A stretch of DNA of 64,000 nt. Source: Clostridium yunnanense (lineage in GTDB: Bacteria > Bacillota > Clostridia > Clostridiales > Clostridiaceae). Position 1 is the stretch's first letter. The number at the start of each line of letters is the position of its first letter. Made by a program: the position numbers and the translations under genes. The stretch is taken from assembly GCF_016595795.1 (NCBI RefSeq), contig NZ_JAENHN010000028.1, positions 62,001 through 126,000 on the forward strand. The letters are read 5' to 3'. Under the pieces are notes generated by a model, which was not told the origin of the DNA, did not search any database, and worked only from the letters and a program-made list of their open reading frames with translations. This document shows positions 36,398 through 45,623 of the stretch, in pieces.

Positions 36398-37087
36398 ATG
36401 AATGCTGAATTTATAAAAATAAGAGATTATTTGGATACAGGCGGAGTCGAATACATAAGGCAGTCTATGATTGGGATACTAGGATTAATTAATTTATTTG
36501 ACTTAGCAGTTATCAACTTTCTGAATGACATGGGGCTAAAGCAAAGTATACATCAACCAAAGAATATTATTTACTTAGGTATATTGATTTTTTTTGATTT
36601 ATGGGGAATTTACATACTAATAAATACAGAAAAAAAACAAAAAAGTTTTATATTATATTCTGGAATGATTGGGCTTGTATCATCTATTTTTTATATGATT
36701 ATTTTCTGCAGTAGTATATATTTTGAGTTAAAGAATAAGGCTACAATTTATATTGTAGTATCCATAATTATATATATGTATATTGTACTAACTGAGATTT
36801 CTATAATAAAACAATATGAAAAAGAAGGATATAGTATTTTTAAAAGAAGAATATATAAGAGAAAAATATTTAGTATTTTTGCTTCAATAGCCGTTGTAGT
36901 TATTTGCTTTATGGATATGGCAACTAAATACCCTAATAAGAATTTTGCACTTATATCAGTAGGCTTTGCTACTCTTATCTTTGGTTATATCTTTGAGAAT
37001 CTAATTCATAATATTTACAGGTATTGTCTTATTAAGAAGTATGAGGTAGAGTTTGATAGGTATATGAATAAGAAATCGAAAAGATAA
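36398..37087 (+). CDS. Six-pass membrane protein of unknown function
   Basis: This 229-residue protein is unrecognised. Hydrophobic segments lie at about residues 28-50, 60-78, 86-108, 116-138, 156-174 and 182-202, with lysine-rich loops on the presumed cytoplasmic side and a basic C-terminus (MNKKSKR). No motif suggests transport or catalysis. A GGAG site precedes ATG 36398. The next gene, for an anchored extracytoplasmic protein, starts 62 bases later, so the two may act together. Confidence 0.7.
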   Translation: MNAEFIKIRDYLDTGGVEYIRQSMIGILGLINLFDLAVINFLNDMGLKQSIHQPKNIIYLGILIFFDLWGIYILINTEKKQKSFILYSGMIGLVSSIFYMIIFCSSIYFELKNKATIYIVVSIIIYMYIVLTEISIIKQYEKEGYSIFKRRIYKRKIFSIFASIAVVVICFMDMATKYPNKNFALISVGFATLIFGYIFENLIHNIYRYCLIKKYEVEFDRYMNKKSKR

Positions 37088-37148
37088 TGCTTTTATATAG
37101 GGGCTATAGAAGTATTTTGTAAAAGTTTATATGATTGGAGTGAAGAAA

Positions 37149-37787
37149 TTGAAAAAAACTTCTAAATATGTTTTTGTTATTATTGCAGTGATTGTCATAA
37201 CTTTAGCTACATTAAGCTTTTTATATATAAATAATAAATATAAGAAAAGTGATATAAGTAGTGGACTTACTGAAATTAATTCTAAAGACAGTTTTTTCAA
37301 GGATATAAATACTAAGAGTAATATCGATTTAAAGCGTATAATGACAGTTTCGTTACCTAGTGATTTAGATAGCATACAAAACATAATTACAGACGAAACT
37401 AAATTTGTTTATCAAGAAAAGACGGTGTTGAACGGAGTTAACACCCAGGGGAAATTTAAATTAAGTAATGGGTTAAAAGAGATGATTTCTTTTAGATATA
37501 GTGATAACAATTATTTGTATGTTGATACTCAAGTATGGAGCAAAAGTGAACAAGCTGATCAATGGCTAGATAAAAATTTTGATTCTAATAGTGAGATAAT
37601 AAAACAATACGAAGATGGTAGCGGTAAATGTTATGTTATATATACTAAGGACAATAGAGTGGCCAAAATTGCAATTAAACGAGAGAACCTTATTATATAT
37701 ATAAAACAAATGGGTGATAGTAATAATAATTCTAGCATAGATAGTCTAGTAAAATTACTTTCGGATGATCTAGCTAAATTAAAGTGA
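37149..37787 (+). CDS. Membrane-anchored extracytoplasmic protein of unknown function
   Basis: The start TTG 37149 follows GGAGTG; an ATG at 37131 is in frame but lacks a site. The protein has 212 residues: a basic N-terminus, one membrane segment (~8-28, VFVIIAVIVITLATLSFLYI), then a soluble ~180-residue outer domain rich in Asp, Lys and Asn. I recognise no domain. It is the last gene before a strong terminator and is probably co-transcribed with the six-pass protein upstream. Confidence 0.7.
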   Translation: MKKTSKYVFVIIAVIVITLATLSFLYINNKYKKSDISSGLTEINSKDSFFKDINTKSNIDLKRIMTVSLPSDLDSIQNIITDETKFVYQEKTVLNGVNTQGKFKLSNGLKEMISFRYSDNNYLYVDTQVWSKSEQADQWLDKNFDSNSEIIKQYEDGSGKCYVIYTKDNRVAKIAIKRENLIIYIKQMGDSNNNSSIDSLVKLLSDDLAKLK

Positions 37788-37855
37788 TTTTATAAAAACT
37801 ATAGTAGGATAATAATAATATAAACTTAGAATGATAAAATTTTAATCATAATTAC

Positions 37856-37892
37856 AAACCAGTCTCAACTTTTGGAGACTGGTTTTCATTTT
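37856..37892 (+). terminator. Terminator after the unknown gene pair
   Basis: The arms AAACCAGTCTC and GAGACTGGTTT are followed by TCATTTT. Confidence 0.85.
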
Positions 37893-38077
37893 AAGAAAAA
37901 GGTATTATTTAACTTTAGTTTTGTTGTTAACTAACTTTAAATAAGAGTATAATTAAATATGTGCTAGTTAAATCCAAGAATTGTCTGAAACATTAATCTA
38001 TAAATAATGATTGTGAGAATATAAATGAATTTTATAGGTATTAATCTGATATATATTAAGCTTAATGGAGGTGCATT

Positions 38078-39052
38078 ATGAACAAACCAAAAGTATATAT
38101 AGCAAAGCCAATTCCACATGAGGTGGAGGAATATATAGCACAGCATTGTGATTTAGAAAAATGGGATTCGAATGAAGATATAACAAGAGAAGAGCTTTTA
38201 GAAAGATTAAGTGATATAGATGGACTTTTAACTTCTGGAACTAAGATAGATGAAGAGTTATTAAAAAAAGCTCCAAACCTTAAAGTGGTTAGCAATATGT
38301 CGGTAGGTTACAATAATTTTGATTTAAAAGCTATGAAAAATAGACATATAATAGGCACTAATGTAGCTGGTGCGCTTGATGATACCGTTGCTGATTTAAT
38401 ATTTGGACTTATGCTTGCTTGTGCAAGAAGAATAACTGAATTAGACAGATATGTAAAGGCAGGAAAGTGGAATAGAGATGATGATTTGGAGCTTTACGGT
38501 GCTAATGTTCATCACAGAACCCTTGGTATTATAGGAATGGGTAGAATAGGTGAGGCAGTAGCAAAAAGAGCAAGTTTAGGTTTCGATATGAATGTACTTT
38601 ATTACAACAGAAGCAGAAAGAAAGAGGTTGAAGAAAAGTTAGGGGTAGAGTATTGCTCTATGGAGGAGCTTTTAAAAAGATCAGACTTCATAGTTATCAT
38701 GACTCCACTAACCGAAGCAACTTTGCATCTTATAGATAAAGAACAATTCAATCTAATGAAGCCTAGTGCAATATTTATTAATGCTTCAAGAGGAAAGACT
38801 ATAAATGAGAAAGCACTGATAGAAGCTCTTCAAAGCAAGAAGATAAGAGGTGCTGGTTTGGATGTGTTTGACGTTGAACCAGTAGAAATTGATAATCCGT
38901 TGCTTAGGATGGATAATGTTGTTACTCTTCCGCATATAGGGTCTGCCAATATGGATACAAGATTTGATATGGCTAAGCTTGCAGCTGAAAACTTAGTAAA
39001 GGCTTTAACAGAAGGAGCTGCACCAAATATTGTTCCAGAGTTAAGAGCATAA
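38078..39052 (+). CDS. D-2-hydroxyacid dehydrogenase (glyoxylate/hydroxypyruvate reductase type)
   Basis: This is a 324-residue NAD(P)-dependent enzyme. The nucleotide-binding loop is LGIIGMGRIGEAVAKRA. The catalytic triad is visible as R in INASRGKTINE, E in VFDVEPVE and H in TLPHIGSAN. Overall order and VAGALDDTVADLIFGLMLACAR-type sequence fit the GyaR/GhrB group, which reduces glyoxylate or hydroxypyruvate. The exact substrate is uncertain within this family. TGGAGGTG precedes ATG 38078. Monocistronic. Confidence 0.9.
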   Translation: MNKPKVYIAKPIPHEVEEYIAQHCDLEKWDSNEDITREELLERLSDIDGLLTSGTKIDEELLKKAPNLKVVSNMSVGYNNFDLKAMKNRHIIGTNVAGALDDTVADLIFGLMLACARRITELDRYVKAGKWNRDDDLELYGANVHHRTLGIIGMGRIGEAVAKRASLGFDMNVLYYNRSRKKEVEEKLGVEYCSMEELLKRSDFIVIMTPLTEATLHLIDKEQFNLMKPSAIFINASRGKTINEKALIEALQSKKIRGAGLDVFDVEPVEIDNPLLRMDNVVTLPHIGSANMDTRFDMAKLAAENLVKALTEGAAPNIVPELRA

Positions 39053-39234
39053 GATTTGATTTAGATATTAAAACTTTTATTTACTAGGTTTTTATGACAA
39101 TATAATTGTGTAAGTATATACGTGAACCCGCATGTTTACTATATATTTATATAATTATATGTTTTTATAATTAAATAATTATTTAATTTAATGATTATTT
39201 AAAGAAATAAATTTGCTTTTAAACGTAGGAAGGA

Positions 39235-40143
39235 ATGAATTTATATATGGAGCTTACTAAAATAAACGGAAACACCTATTATATCAAAGCTCCAACTAAT
39301 ATTGGAGTTTATAGTTATAAAAATAAAAACTGTCTTCTTATTGATACTGGAATAAATAATTCAGCAGCAAGAAAGATTGAAGAAGTATTAAAGGAAAATA
39401 ATCTTCATGTTAAGTATATAGTAAACACTCATAGTCACCCTGATCATTGTGGTGGAAACAATTATTTCAAAAACAACTATACTGGATGTATAGTTTATAC
39501 CTCAGAAAAAGAGAGATTATATATGGAAAACATGGAGCTAAGGACAAACATGTTATATACAGCTACTAGTCCTAAAAATCTTTCTGATGACGCTAAAGAC
39601 TCAACTGTAGACTATGTTTTAGCTGAAGGTAATACTAAGATAAATGATGATAAGTTTGAGATTTTTCACTTAAGAGGACATTCGCCTCAAAGTATAGCAA
39701 TAGTTACTTCAGATAAGGTATGTTTCTTAGGAGATGCTTTATATAGTGAAACAATACTGGGAAAATACTCTTTTCCCTATTTATTTGATGTAGGTAGCGC
39801 ACTTATTTCCTTAGAGAAGATAAAAGAGATAGATGCAGACTATTTTGTTATAAGTCATGCAGAGGAGATTGTTACGAAAGAGAATCTTCCAGAGTTAGTA
39901 GATAGAAACATTGATAATATCAAGGATTACTGCAATCAGATGATAGAGCTATTAGAAAAGCCTTTAACAAAAGAGGAGCTATTAGAAAATCTAACAATAC
40001 TTAATGATTTAGATGTTGACTTTAGGCAATACCATTTAAACTATTCATCAATGTCAGCATTTTTATCATATCTATATAACAAAGGAACAATTAACTCTTC
40101 GGTAGAGAACGGAAGGCTATACTATTATAGTGTTAATAGTTAA
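39235..40143 (+). CDS. MBL-fold metallohydrolase
   Basis: This protein has 302 residues. The N-terminal ~210 form a metallo-beta-lactamase domain with the motif THSHPDHCGGN, FHLRGHSPQSIAI, FLGDALYS and VISHAEE, giving the full two-metal ligand set. The C-terminal ~90 residues are helical and resemble the winged/helical tail of clostridial MBL proteins near glyoxalase II relatives. Substrate unknown. The start is ATG 39235 after AGGAAGGA, with an alternative ATG at 39247. Confidence 0.85.
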   Translation: MNLYMELTKINGNTYYIKAPTNIGVYSYKNKNCLLIDTGINNSAARKIEEVLKENNLHVKYIVNTHSHPDHCGGNNYFKNNYTGCIVYTSEKERLYMENMELRTNMLYTATSPKNLSDDAKDSTVDYVLAEGNTKINDDKFEIFHLRGHSPQSIAIVTSDKVCFLGDALYSETILGKYSFPYLFDVGSALISLEKIKEIDADYFVISHAEEIVTKENLPELVDRNIDNIKDYCNQMIELLEKPLTKEELLENLTILNDLDVDFRQYHLNYSSMSAFLSYLYNKGTINSSVENGRLYYYSVNS

Positions 40144-40170
40144 GTAATATGTTTATCAGAAGTTTTACTA

Positions 40171-40184
40171 TGAAGTGGTACATC
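40171..40184 (+). repeat. Family B orphan terminal arm
   Basis: TGAAGTGGTACATC is identical to the right arm of the complete element at 35165-35260. The rest of the element is absent here. Confidence 0.6.
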
Positions 40185-40223
40185 ATTAGCAGTATAAAAA
40201 TATTTTATTGTGAGGTAATATAA

Positions 40224-40979
40224 ATGGATAATGCAAAGTTTTACGAGACTATTTACAAAAGAAAATCTGTAAGAAAGTATGATATGAACTCTTTAGATGA
40301 TAAAACTTTAGATGATGTTAAAGGTTTTATAAGTAAAATTGATCCTTTAATACCTGGTATTAAGACTGATTTACAGGTTATATCTCAAAATGATGTTAAA
40401 AGTTTTATGTCTATAAAAGCGCCTCATTACGTAGTTGTATTTTCTGAGAATAAAGAAGGATATTTAACCAACATAGGTTTTATGCTTCAACAACTAGATT
40501 TATATTTATCAGCTAATGGTTTAGGTGCTTGCTGGCAAGGAATGGCTAAGCCAGCAAAGGATATAGTAAGCAAATCAGAGCTAGAATTTGTTATAATGTT
40601 AGCCTTTGGGAAACCAGCTGAAAACTTATATAGAAGCGATAGATCAGAATTCAAAAGAAATTCAATTGATGCTATAAGAAATAAAGCTGATTTTGATGAG
40701 TTATTAGAATCTGTAAGAATAGCACCATCTGCTACAAATAGTCAACCATGGCATTTTGATATAGAAGGAAATAAGTTATATGTTAATTGCATAAAACTTA
40801 ACCCTATCAAAGCACTTATAATGGAAAAGATGAATAAAATTGATATGGGAATTGGATTGTGCCATCTATCCATAGCAGCTAAGCATTTAGGTAAAAATGT
40901 TAACTTCTCATTAGGTGAATCATCAGCACAAAATGTTCCAAAGGGATATTTTAATATTGGACATGTGGAAATCAATTAA
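40224..40979 (+). CDS. Nitroreductase-family flavoprotein
   Basis: This is a 251-residue protein, ATG 40224. FYETIYKRKSVRKYDM at the N-terminus and the FMN-site region RIAPSATNSQPWHFDI in the second half are typical. The internal GLGACWQGMAKPAKDI also fits. This longer two-part nitroreductase form, in which the SATNSQPW motif falls late, is common in clostridia. FMN-dependent reduction of nitro compounds or quinones is assumed; the natural substrate is unknown. Confidence 0.88.
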   Translation: MDNAKFYETIYKRKSVRKYDMNSLDDKTLDDVKGFISKIDPLIPGIKTDLQVISQNDVKSFMSIKAPHYVVVFSENKEGYLTNIGFMLQQLDLYLSANGLGACWQGMAKPAKDIVSKSELEFVIMLAFGKPAENLYRSDRSEFKRNSIDAIRNKADFDELLESVRIAPSATNSQPWHFDIEGNKLYVNCIKLNPIKALIMEKMNKIDMGIGLCHLSIAAKHLGKNVNFSLGESSAQNVPKGYFNIGHVEIN

Positions 40980-41072
40980 ATATATAATAATGATTATAAA
41001 GTTACTTAAGATGTGGTTAAGGCATTATAGAGTAAGAGTTTATAAAGTTGTTTATTAACCAATGAAAGCATG

Positions 41073-41130
41073 AAAAAGGAGTTATCACATATAAACTAGT
41101 GTTGTTTATACAGTAATAACTCCTCTTTTA
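41073..41130. terminator. Bidirectional terminator between the nitroreductase gene and sodA
   Basis: AAAAAGGAGTTAT and ATAACTCCTCTTTTA flank a 30-base loop between convergent genes. Confidence 0.75.
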
Positions 41131-41727
41131 CTATCTTAAGGCAGCTTGAAATCTGCTATTAACGTCTTCCCAATTAACTATATTCCACCAAGCTTCTACG
41201 AAGCCGGCTCTCTTGTTTTGGTATTTTAAGTAATAAGCATGTTCCCATACATCAACAATAAGAAGCGGACATACTTCCCATTGAGTTAAGTTTTGATGTT
41301 TTTCTACTTGTAGAACAACTAGTTTGTTAAATAGTTTGTTCCAGCAAAGAACAGTCCAACCAGAACCTTCTACAGCTACTGCTGCTGCACTAAATTGTTT
41401 TTTGAAGGCATCATAGCTACCAAAGTCTTTATCAATTTGATCTGCAAGATTTCCAGTAGGTTCTCCACCTCCATTTGGACTCATGTTTTGCCAAAACATT
41501 GTATGTAGAATATGACCAGCACCATGGAAAGCGTATTCTCTTTCCCAATGTTTTATTAAAGCAAAATCTCCTTTTTCTCTAGCTTCTGCTAGTTTTGTTT
41601 CTGCGTTATTCAATCCATCTACATAAGCTTTATGGTGCATATCGTGGTGAATTTTAACAGTTTCTTGATCATAGTGTGGTTCTAGTGCATCATAAGCATA
41701 AGGTAGATCTGGTAAAGTATATGGCAT
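41131..41727 (-). CDS. sodA: Superoxide dismutase (Fe/Mn type)
   Basis: This is a 198-residue Fe/Mn superoxide dismutase converting superoxide to H2O2 and O2. Metal ligands are visible: H in KIHHDMHHKAYVDGLN, H in GAGHILHTMFWQNM, and D/H in IVDVWEHAYYLKYQNKRAGF. The segment FNKLVVLQVEKHQN matches the family but does not settle Fe versus Mn. AAGAGGTG precedes ATG 41727. It is divergent from rubrerythrin, making a small oxygen-defence cluster together with dps. Confidence 0.96.
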   Translation of the reverse strand: MPYTLPDLPYAYDALEPHYDQETVKIHHDMHHKAYVDGLNNAETKLAEAREKGDFALIKHWEREYAFHGAGHILHTMFWQNMSPNGGGEPTGNLADQIDKDFGSYDAFKKQFSAAAVAVEGSGWTVLCWNKLFNKLVVLQVEKHQNLTQWEVCPLLIVDVWEHAYYLKYQNKRAGFVEAWWNIVNWEDVNSRFQAALR

Positions 41728-41900
41728 AATATCACCTCTTAATAAAATTTAATCCCTAATATATTACCCACAATATAGAAAGTTATAAGTAAAATTATAA
41801 GATTGGGATATATGATTTTGGTTGGGATAATTAGGTATATAAATTTTTTTATAGTTAATAATACCAATGTAATTATATTTTGAGAGAGGATGTGTCTATA

Positions 41901-42458
41901 TTGGCAGTAAACAATGCAATGACTGCTGACTTTTTACGTTCAGCATATGGTGGAGAAAGTATGGCTCATATGAGATACCTTGTATGGGGGGATTCAGCTG
42001 AAAAGGATGGCTATCCTAATATAGGTAAACTGTTTAGAGCGGTAGCTTATGCAGAAAGGGTTCACGCAACAAACCATTTTAATGTGTTAAAGGAGCAAGT
42101 AGGAGATAGTACAGTTGTAGCAGGTGCTGTGTTTGGTCACACAAATATTATAGAAAACCTACAAGGTGCTATTGATGGTGAATTACACGAGATAAAGCAA
42201 ATGTATCCTGTTTATCTTGAAACAGCAAAGTTCCAAGAGGAAAAAGAAGCACATAGATCCTTCCATTACGCTTTAGAAGCAGAAAAAGTTCATGCCAAGG
42301 TATTTGAGTTCGCTCAAGAGACTGCAAAGCAAGGAAAGGATTTAGATATAGCTACAATGTATGTTTGCCCGGTTTGTGGCTATACAGAAATCGGAGATAA
42401 TGTTGAAAAATGCCCAATATGCGGTGTAAGCAGTGAATTATTTAAAGCATTTGAATAA
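41901..42458 (+). CDS. Rubrerythrin
   Basis: TTG 41901, ten bases after GAGAGGA, gives 185 residues. The N-terminal four-helix diiron domain has E-x2-H-type ligands (GGESMAHMRYLVW, AYAERVHATNHF, DGELHEIKQMYP, HYALEAEKVHAKVF). The C-terminal rubredoxin-like centre is YVCPVCGYTEIGDNVEKCPI then CGVSS with two C-x2-C pairs. In anaerobes rubrerythrin reduces H2O2 with electrons from NADH via rubredoxin. It is divergent from sodA. Confidence 0.95.
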   Translation: MAVNNAMTADFLRSAYGGESMAHMRYLVWGDSAEKDGYPNIGKLFRAVAYAERVHATNHFNVLKEQVGDSTVVAGAVFGHTNIIENLQGAIDGELHEIKQMYPVYLETAKFQEEKEAHRSFHYALEAEKVHAKVFEFAQETAKQGKDLDIATMYVCPVCGYTEIGDNVEKCPICGVSSELFKAFE

Positions 42459-42604
42459 AATAGAACAGTAACTATTTATAATTTGAAATTACTATAGAGA
42501 ACCTGTTTAAACTGTATTATTTTTATCTTTTGCAGTTTTTGAAAATATCTATAGTTAATCTCGATATCTTTGAAAGCTAGGATAATTATTAAAATTATGC
42601 AGTA

Positions 42605-42645
42605 AAAAGCACTACTAGATCTTTTATAGATTTAGCAGTGCTTTT
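42605..42645. terminator. Bidirectional terminator between rubrerythrin and dps
   Basis: AAAAGCACTACTA and the imperfect complement AGCAGTGCTTTT lie between convergent genes. Confidence 0.75.
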
Positions 42646-42671
42646 AAAGATTTATCACTTCAAACTGAAAG

Positions 42672-43148
42672 CTACTTTTTAGTAAATGCTGTCAACATCC
42701 ATAAGTCCTTCTCATATTTAGATATAAACCCTGCCATAAGATCAACGGTACCTTGGTCGTTTGCATCATCTGCAATGGTTAATATATTTCTTGATGCTTC
42801 TAATAATAATGAAAAATCTTTTCTTATAACTTCTATTGAATCTTCAGGTGTAACATCTTTACTTTCTCTTTCAGCTATTGTAGATAGACTTAGATATTCT
42901 TTTAAAGAAGCGGCAGGAGTATGACCTAAAGTTAATATTCTTTCTGCAACAGCATCTAGATCTATATTTATTTTATCGTAGTATTCTTCAAACTTTGTAT
43001 GAAGCTCAAAGAAAGCAGCTCCTTTTATGTTCCAATGGAGATTATGAAGTTTGGTATATATAATATTTAAATTTGCAAGATACTTATTCAATTCTCTAAC
43101 TATAGTTTCCAATCCATCTTTTTCTAAACCGATATAATTCTTACCCAT
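42672..43148 (-). CDS. dps: Dps-family ferritin-like DNA-protection protein
   Basis: This is a 158-residue four-helix bundle protein. The ferroxidase ligands shared between subunits are visible in KLHNLHWNIKGAAFFELHTKF then EEYYDKINIDLDAVAERILTL (H, H, D, E pattern). Dps dodecamers oxidise and store iron with H2O2, limiting Fenton damage. AAGGAGG precedes ATG 43148. It lies beside sodA and rubrerythrin, and a 19-bp palindrome at 43238-43256 in its upstream region could be an operator. Confidence 0.93.
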   Translation of the reverse strand: MGKNYIGLEKDGLETIVRELNKYLANLNIIYTKLHNLHWNIKGAAFFELHTKFEEYYDKINIDLDAVAERILTLGHTPAASLKEYLSLSTIAERESKDVTPEDSIEVIRKDFSLLLEASRNILTIADDANDQGTVDLMAGFISKYEKDLWMLTAFTKK

Positions 43149-43461
43149 AAAAAAGTCCTCCTTATTAATTATAATTTTTTATATGAAGTCATAATAAAGT
43201 ATAACCATTTAGTAATCGTAATATTTGTGTAATCTAGTATTAAGTTAACCTTAATAATAGTTTTTGCTTATGACAATTTTATAACAATATTAATAAAACT
43301 AATTGAAAATTAATTACCGCCTATATAAAAATGTAATAAGTACTATTTTATAATTAATTTAATAACAGCAAGTTTTTCTAAAATTGTTAATGGAACATAC
43401 TGGTTATAAGTGTCATTAAGTTGTACTATATAAAGGTAATATGAAAATTTTAGGAGGATAT
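43149..43461. other. Divergent region between dps and the histidine kinase gene
   Basis: This AT-rich gap of 313 bases includes the palindrome TATTAAG-TTAAC-CTTAATA (43238-43256), a possible operator for either gene. No exact PerR or Fur box is seen. Confidence 0.5.
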
Positions 43462-44625
43462 ATGTCTAGTAAATTTGAGCAGGAAAAATCAATAATATTT
43501 TTAAGATACATATATATTTTTACATTTATATTAGCTTTCTCGAATAAAGGGGATAAAATAGACGGTTTTGACATAGTATTTTTATTACTATTTATAATAA
43601 ATAATCAAGTAAGATATTTCATATTACCTAGGAAATATGTATATATCATTATATCTATTGTTCTTGAAACTGTTTTGGCATATAAGTTATTCAGTGTAGG
43701 TGGCATCTTTGGTGAGTTTATTTTTGTGTTGCCTCTATTAGATATAATATATAACCTAAAAAAGATATATTGGATAGTTTATGCTTTATTTATTGCTACT
43801 TTGTTATACAACCAAAACCTAGATAAAATACTTGGGTGGATTATAGTAGCGATACCTTTAATTATAATTTTGGATAAGGTTAAGAATGAAGAGTATAGAA
43901 AAATAGAAGCACAAGATTTATATGATAAATTAAGGGAAAAAGATGAAGAATTAAAGAAGGTTAATAATGAACTTGAAGCTTATGCAAATACGATAGAGGA
44001 GATAACACTTTTAAGGGAAAGAAATAGAGTATCAAGAGAGATTCATGATAATGTTGGACATGCATTGGCTACTATTATAATTCAGCTCGGAGCAATAGAA
44101 AAGATATCAGAGAAAGATGGAAAAACAGCAAGTCAAATGGCTAAAAATCTGGGGCAATTCTCTAAAGAAAGTATGGAACGAGTGAGAGCTGCAGTAAGAG
44201 CTATGAAACCAAGAGAACTGGAAGAGTATGAAGGTGTAATAGCTATCTCTGAAATGATCAAGAATTTTGAGAAACTTACTGCAGTAAAGGTTAGATTTAG
44301 AGTGTCGGATAATGTATGGAAGTTAAATTCAGATCAAACCATGGTTATGTATAGAATAGTCCAAGAATTTTTATCAAACTCTGTTAGACATGGAAAAGCA
44401 ACTGAAATAAGGGTGTTCTTAAACTTCTTAGATGATTATCTTAGGTTGCATCTAAAAGATAACGGGAATGGATGTGATGATGTGGTGCCAGGTGTTGGAC
44501 TTGCTAGTATAAAAGAAAGAGTTTCTGTATGGGGAGGAACTATAGAATATTTCACTGAGGTTAATAAAGGATTTGAACTTGTTGTAACAATGGACAAAGG
44601 TAAGTTGAGTTTAGATGAAGTATAA
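43462..44625 (+). CDS. NarL-type sensor histidine kinase (LnrJ-like position)
   Basis: ATG 43462 after AGGAGG gives 387 residues; ATG 43441 lies before that site. Five or six membrane segments occupy residues ~10-150, with almost no extracellular loop, typical of membrane-stress sensors. A coiled linker follows, then HisKA_3 with the phospho-acceptor in RVSREIHDNVGHALATII and an HATPase with FLSNSVRHGKATEIRVFLNF, KDNGNGCDD and GLASIKERV. The response regulator starts 21 bases later and a three-gene ABC exporter lies just beyond, the same order as Bacillus LnrJK-LMN, which senses and expels linear polyenes. Confidence 0.9.
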   Translation: MSSKFEQEKSIIFLRYIYIFTFILAFSNKGDKIDGFDIVFLLLFIINNQVRYFILPRKYVYIIISIVLETVLAYKLFSVGGIFGEFIFVLPLLDIIYNLKKIYWIVYALFIATLLYNQNLDKILGWIIVAIPLIIILDKVKNEEYRKIEAQDLYDKLREKDEELKKVNNELEAYANTIEEITLLRERNRVSREIHDNVGHALATIIIQLGAIEKISEKDGKTASQMAKNLGQFSKESMERVRAAVRAMKPRELEEYEGVIAISEMIKNFEKLTAVKVRFRVSDNVWKLNSDQTMVMYRIVQEFLSNSVRHGKATEIRVFLNFLDDYLRLHLKDNGNGCDDVVPGVGLASIKERVSVWGGTIEYFTEVNKGFELVVTMDKGKLSLDEV

Positions 44626-44646
44626 GATATATTGGAGGTTTTATAT

Positions 44647-45303
44647 TTGGATAAGATAAAAATAATTATAGTAGATGATGAAAAGTTAATAAGAGAAGGT
44701 TTAAAGATAATACTCTCAACTTATGAAGATATAGAAGTAATGGCCTTGTGTGAGGATGGTTACATAGCATATGAGTTTTGTAAGAAAAATGAGGTTGATG
44801 TGGTGCTAATGGATATAAGAATGGATAACTGCGATGGAGTATTAGGGACAAAACTCATTAATCAATTAAAAGGTGATACAAAGATACTTATACTAACCAC
44901 CTTTAAGGACAGTGAATATATTGAGGATGCTCTTAAAAATGGTGCATCTGGATACTTGTTGAAGGATAGTTCTTACGACTTAATATATGGAGGAATAAAA
45001 GCGGCTTTTGGAGGAAATATAGTTGTCCACCCAGACATAGTTTCTAAGCTTGTAGTCAAAGAGAATGATAAAGATGATTCTTTGATAAAGGAAAGATTAA
45101 AGGAAGAAATGGGGCTAACAGATAGAGAATTAGCTATAATAGAAGAAATAGCAGATGGATTATCTAATAAAGAAATTGGAGAAAAGATGTATCTTACTGA
45201 AGGAACTATAAAGAATAATATAACTACTATTCTTTCTAAACTAGCTTTAAGAGATAGGACTCAAATAGCTATATTTGCTTTTAAAAATGATTTGGTTAAA
45301 TAA
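44647..45303 (+). CDS. NarL/FixJ-family response regulator (LnrK-like position)
   Basis: TTG 44647 is used because the GGAGG site at 44635-44639 would itself be read through from the upstream TTG. The protein has 218 residues. The receiver domain has IIVDDEKLIREG, the phosphorylated aspartate in VVLMDIRMDNCDG, and the K of GYLLKDSSYD. The C-terminal LuxR helix-turn-helix is GLSNKEIGEKMYLTEGTIKN then NITTILSKL. It is co-transcribed with the kinase and probably activates the ABC genes downstream. Copy 2 of repeat A, with its terminator-like hairpin, lies between it and those genes. Confidence 0.93.
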   Translation: MDKIKIIIVDDEKLIREGLKIILSTYEDIEVMALCEDGYIAYEFCKKNEVDVVLMDIRMDNCDGVLGTKLINQLKGDTKILILTTFKDSEYIEDALKNGASGYLLKDSSYDLIYGGIKAAFGGNIVVHPDIVSKLVVKENDKDDSLIKERLKEEMGLTDRELAIIEEIADGLSNKEIGEKMYLTEGTIKNNITTILSKLALRDRTQIAIFAFKNDLVK

Positions 45304-45327
45304 ATTCAAAGTAAAAAAATAAAAATT

Positions 45328-45418
45328 ATTCGTCTGCCAGATTTTCCTCATATACATTCGGAAAGGCAGATGCGTCAAAAAAGCTCGCTGAAGAAGGTCG
45401 CTTCAGCGACTTTTTTAC
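45328..45418 (+). repeat. Family A dispersed repeat, copy 2
   Basis: Hairpin 1 (CTGCCAGATTTTCC...CGGAAAGGCAG), then GATGCGTC and A6, and hairpin 2 (TCGCTGAAG...CTTCAGCGA) with T6. It can serve as the terminator of the kinase/regulator pair. The frame reads ARFSSYTFGKADASKKLAEE. Confidence 0.85.
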
Positions 45419-45623
45419 TTTATAGGAAACTACATAGTATTATTTGTTTTCGAAATATCAAATAGAATAAATATGAATGACTTAAGTCATTCAATATGAT
45501 GACCTAGGCTAATATGTAATAAGTAGGAATCGATATATAATTAACTCATAGATAAGAATTAAATCAGGTTGGCTTTGAAAGATAAAAGGAAGTCTAACTG
45601 TTCAATATAAGGAGGATTATAAA

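Noticed and set aside
39068-39230. Very AT-rich tract with short palindromes resembling an iteron or origin region
   Set aside because: There are no repeated 9-mers of DnaA-box type and no replication genes next to it.
42650-42672. Family B-like fragment (GATTTATCACTTCAAACTGAAA)
   Set aside because: The match is too short and partly coincides with the terminator and stop region of dps.
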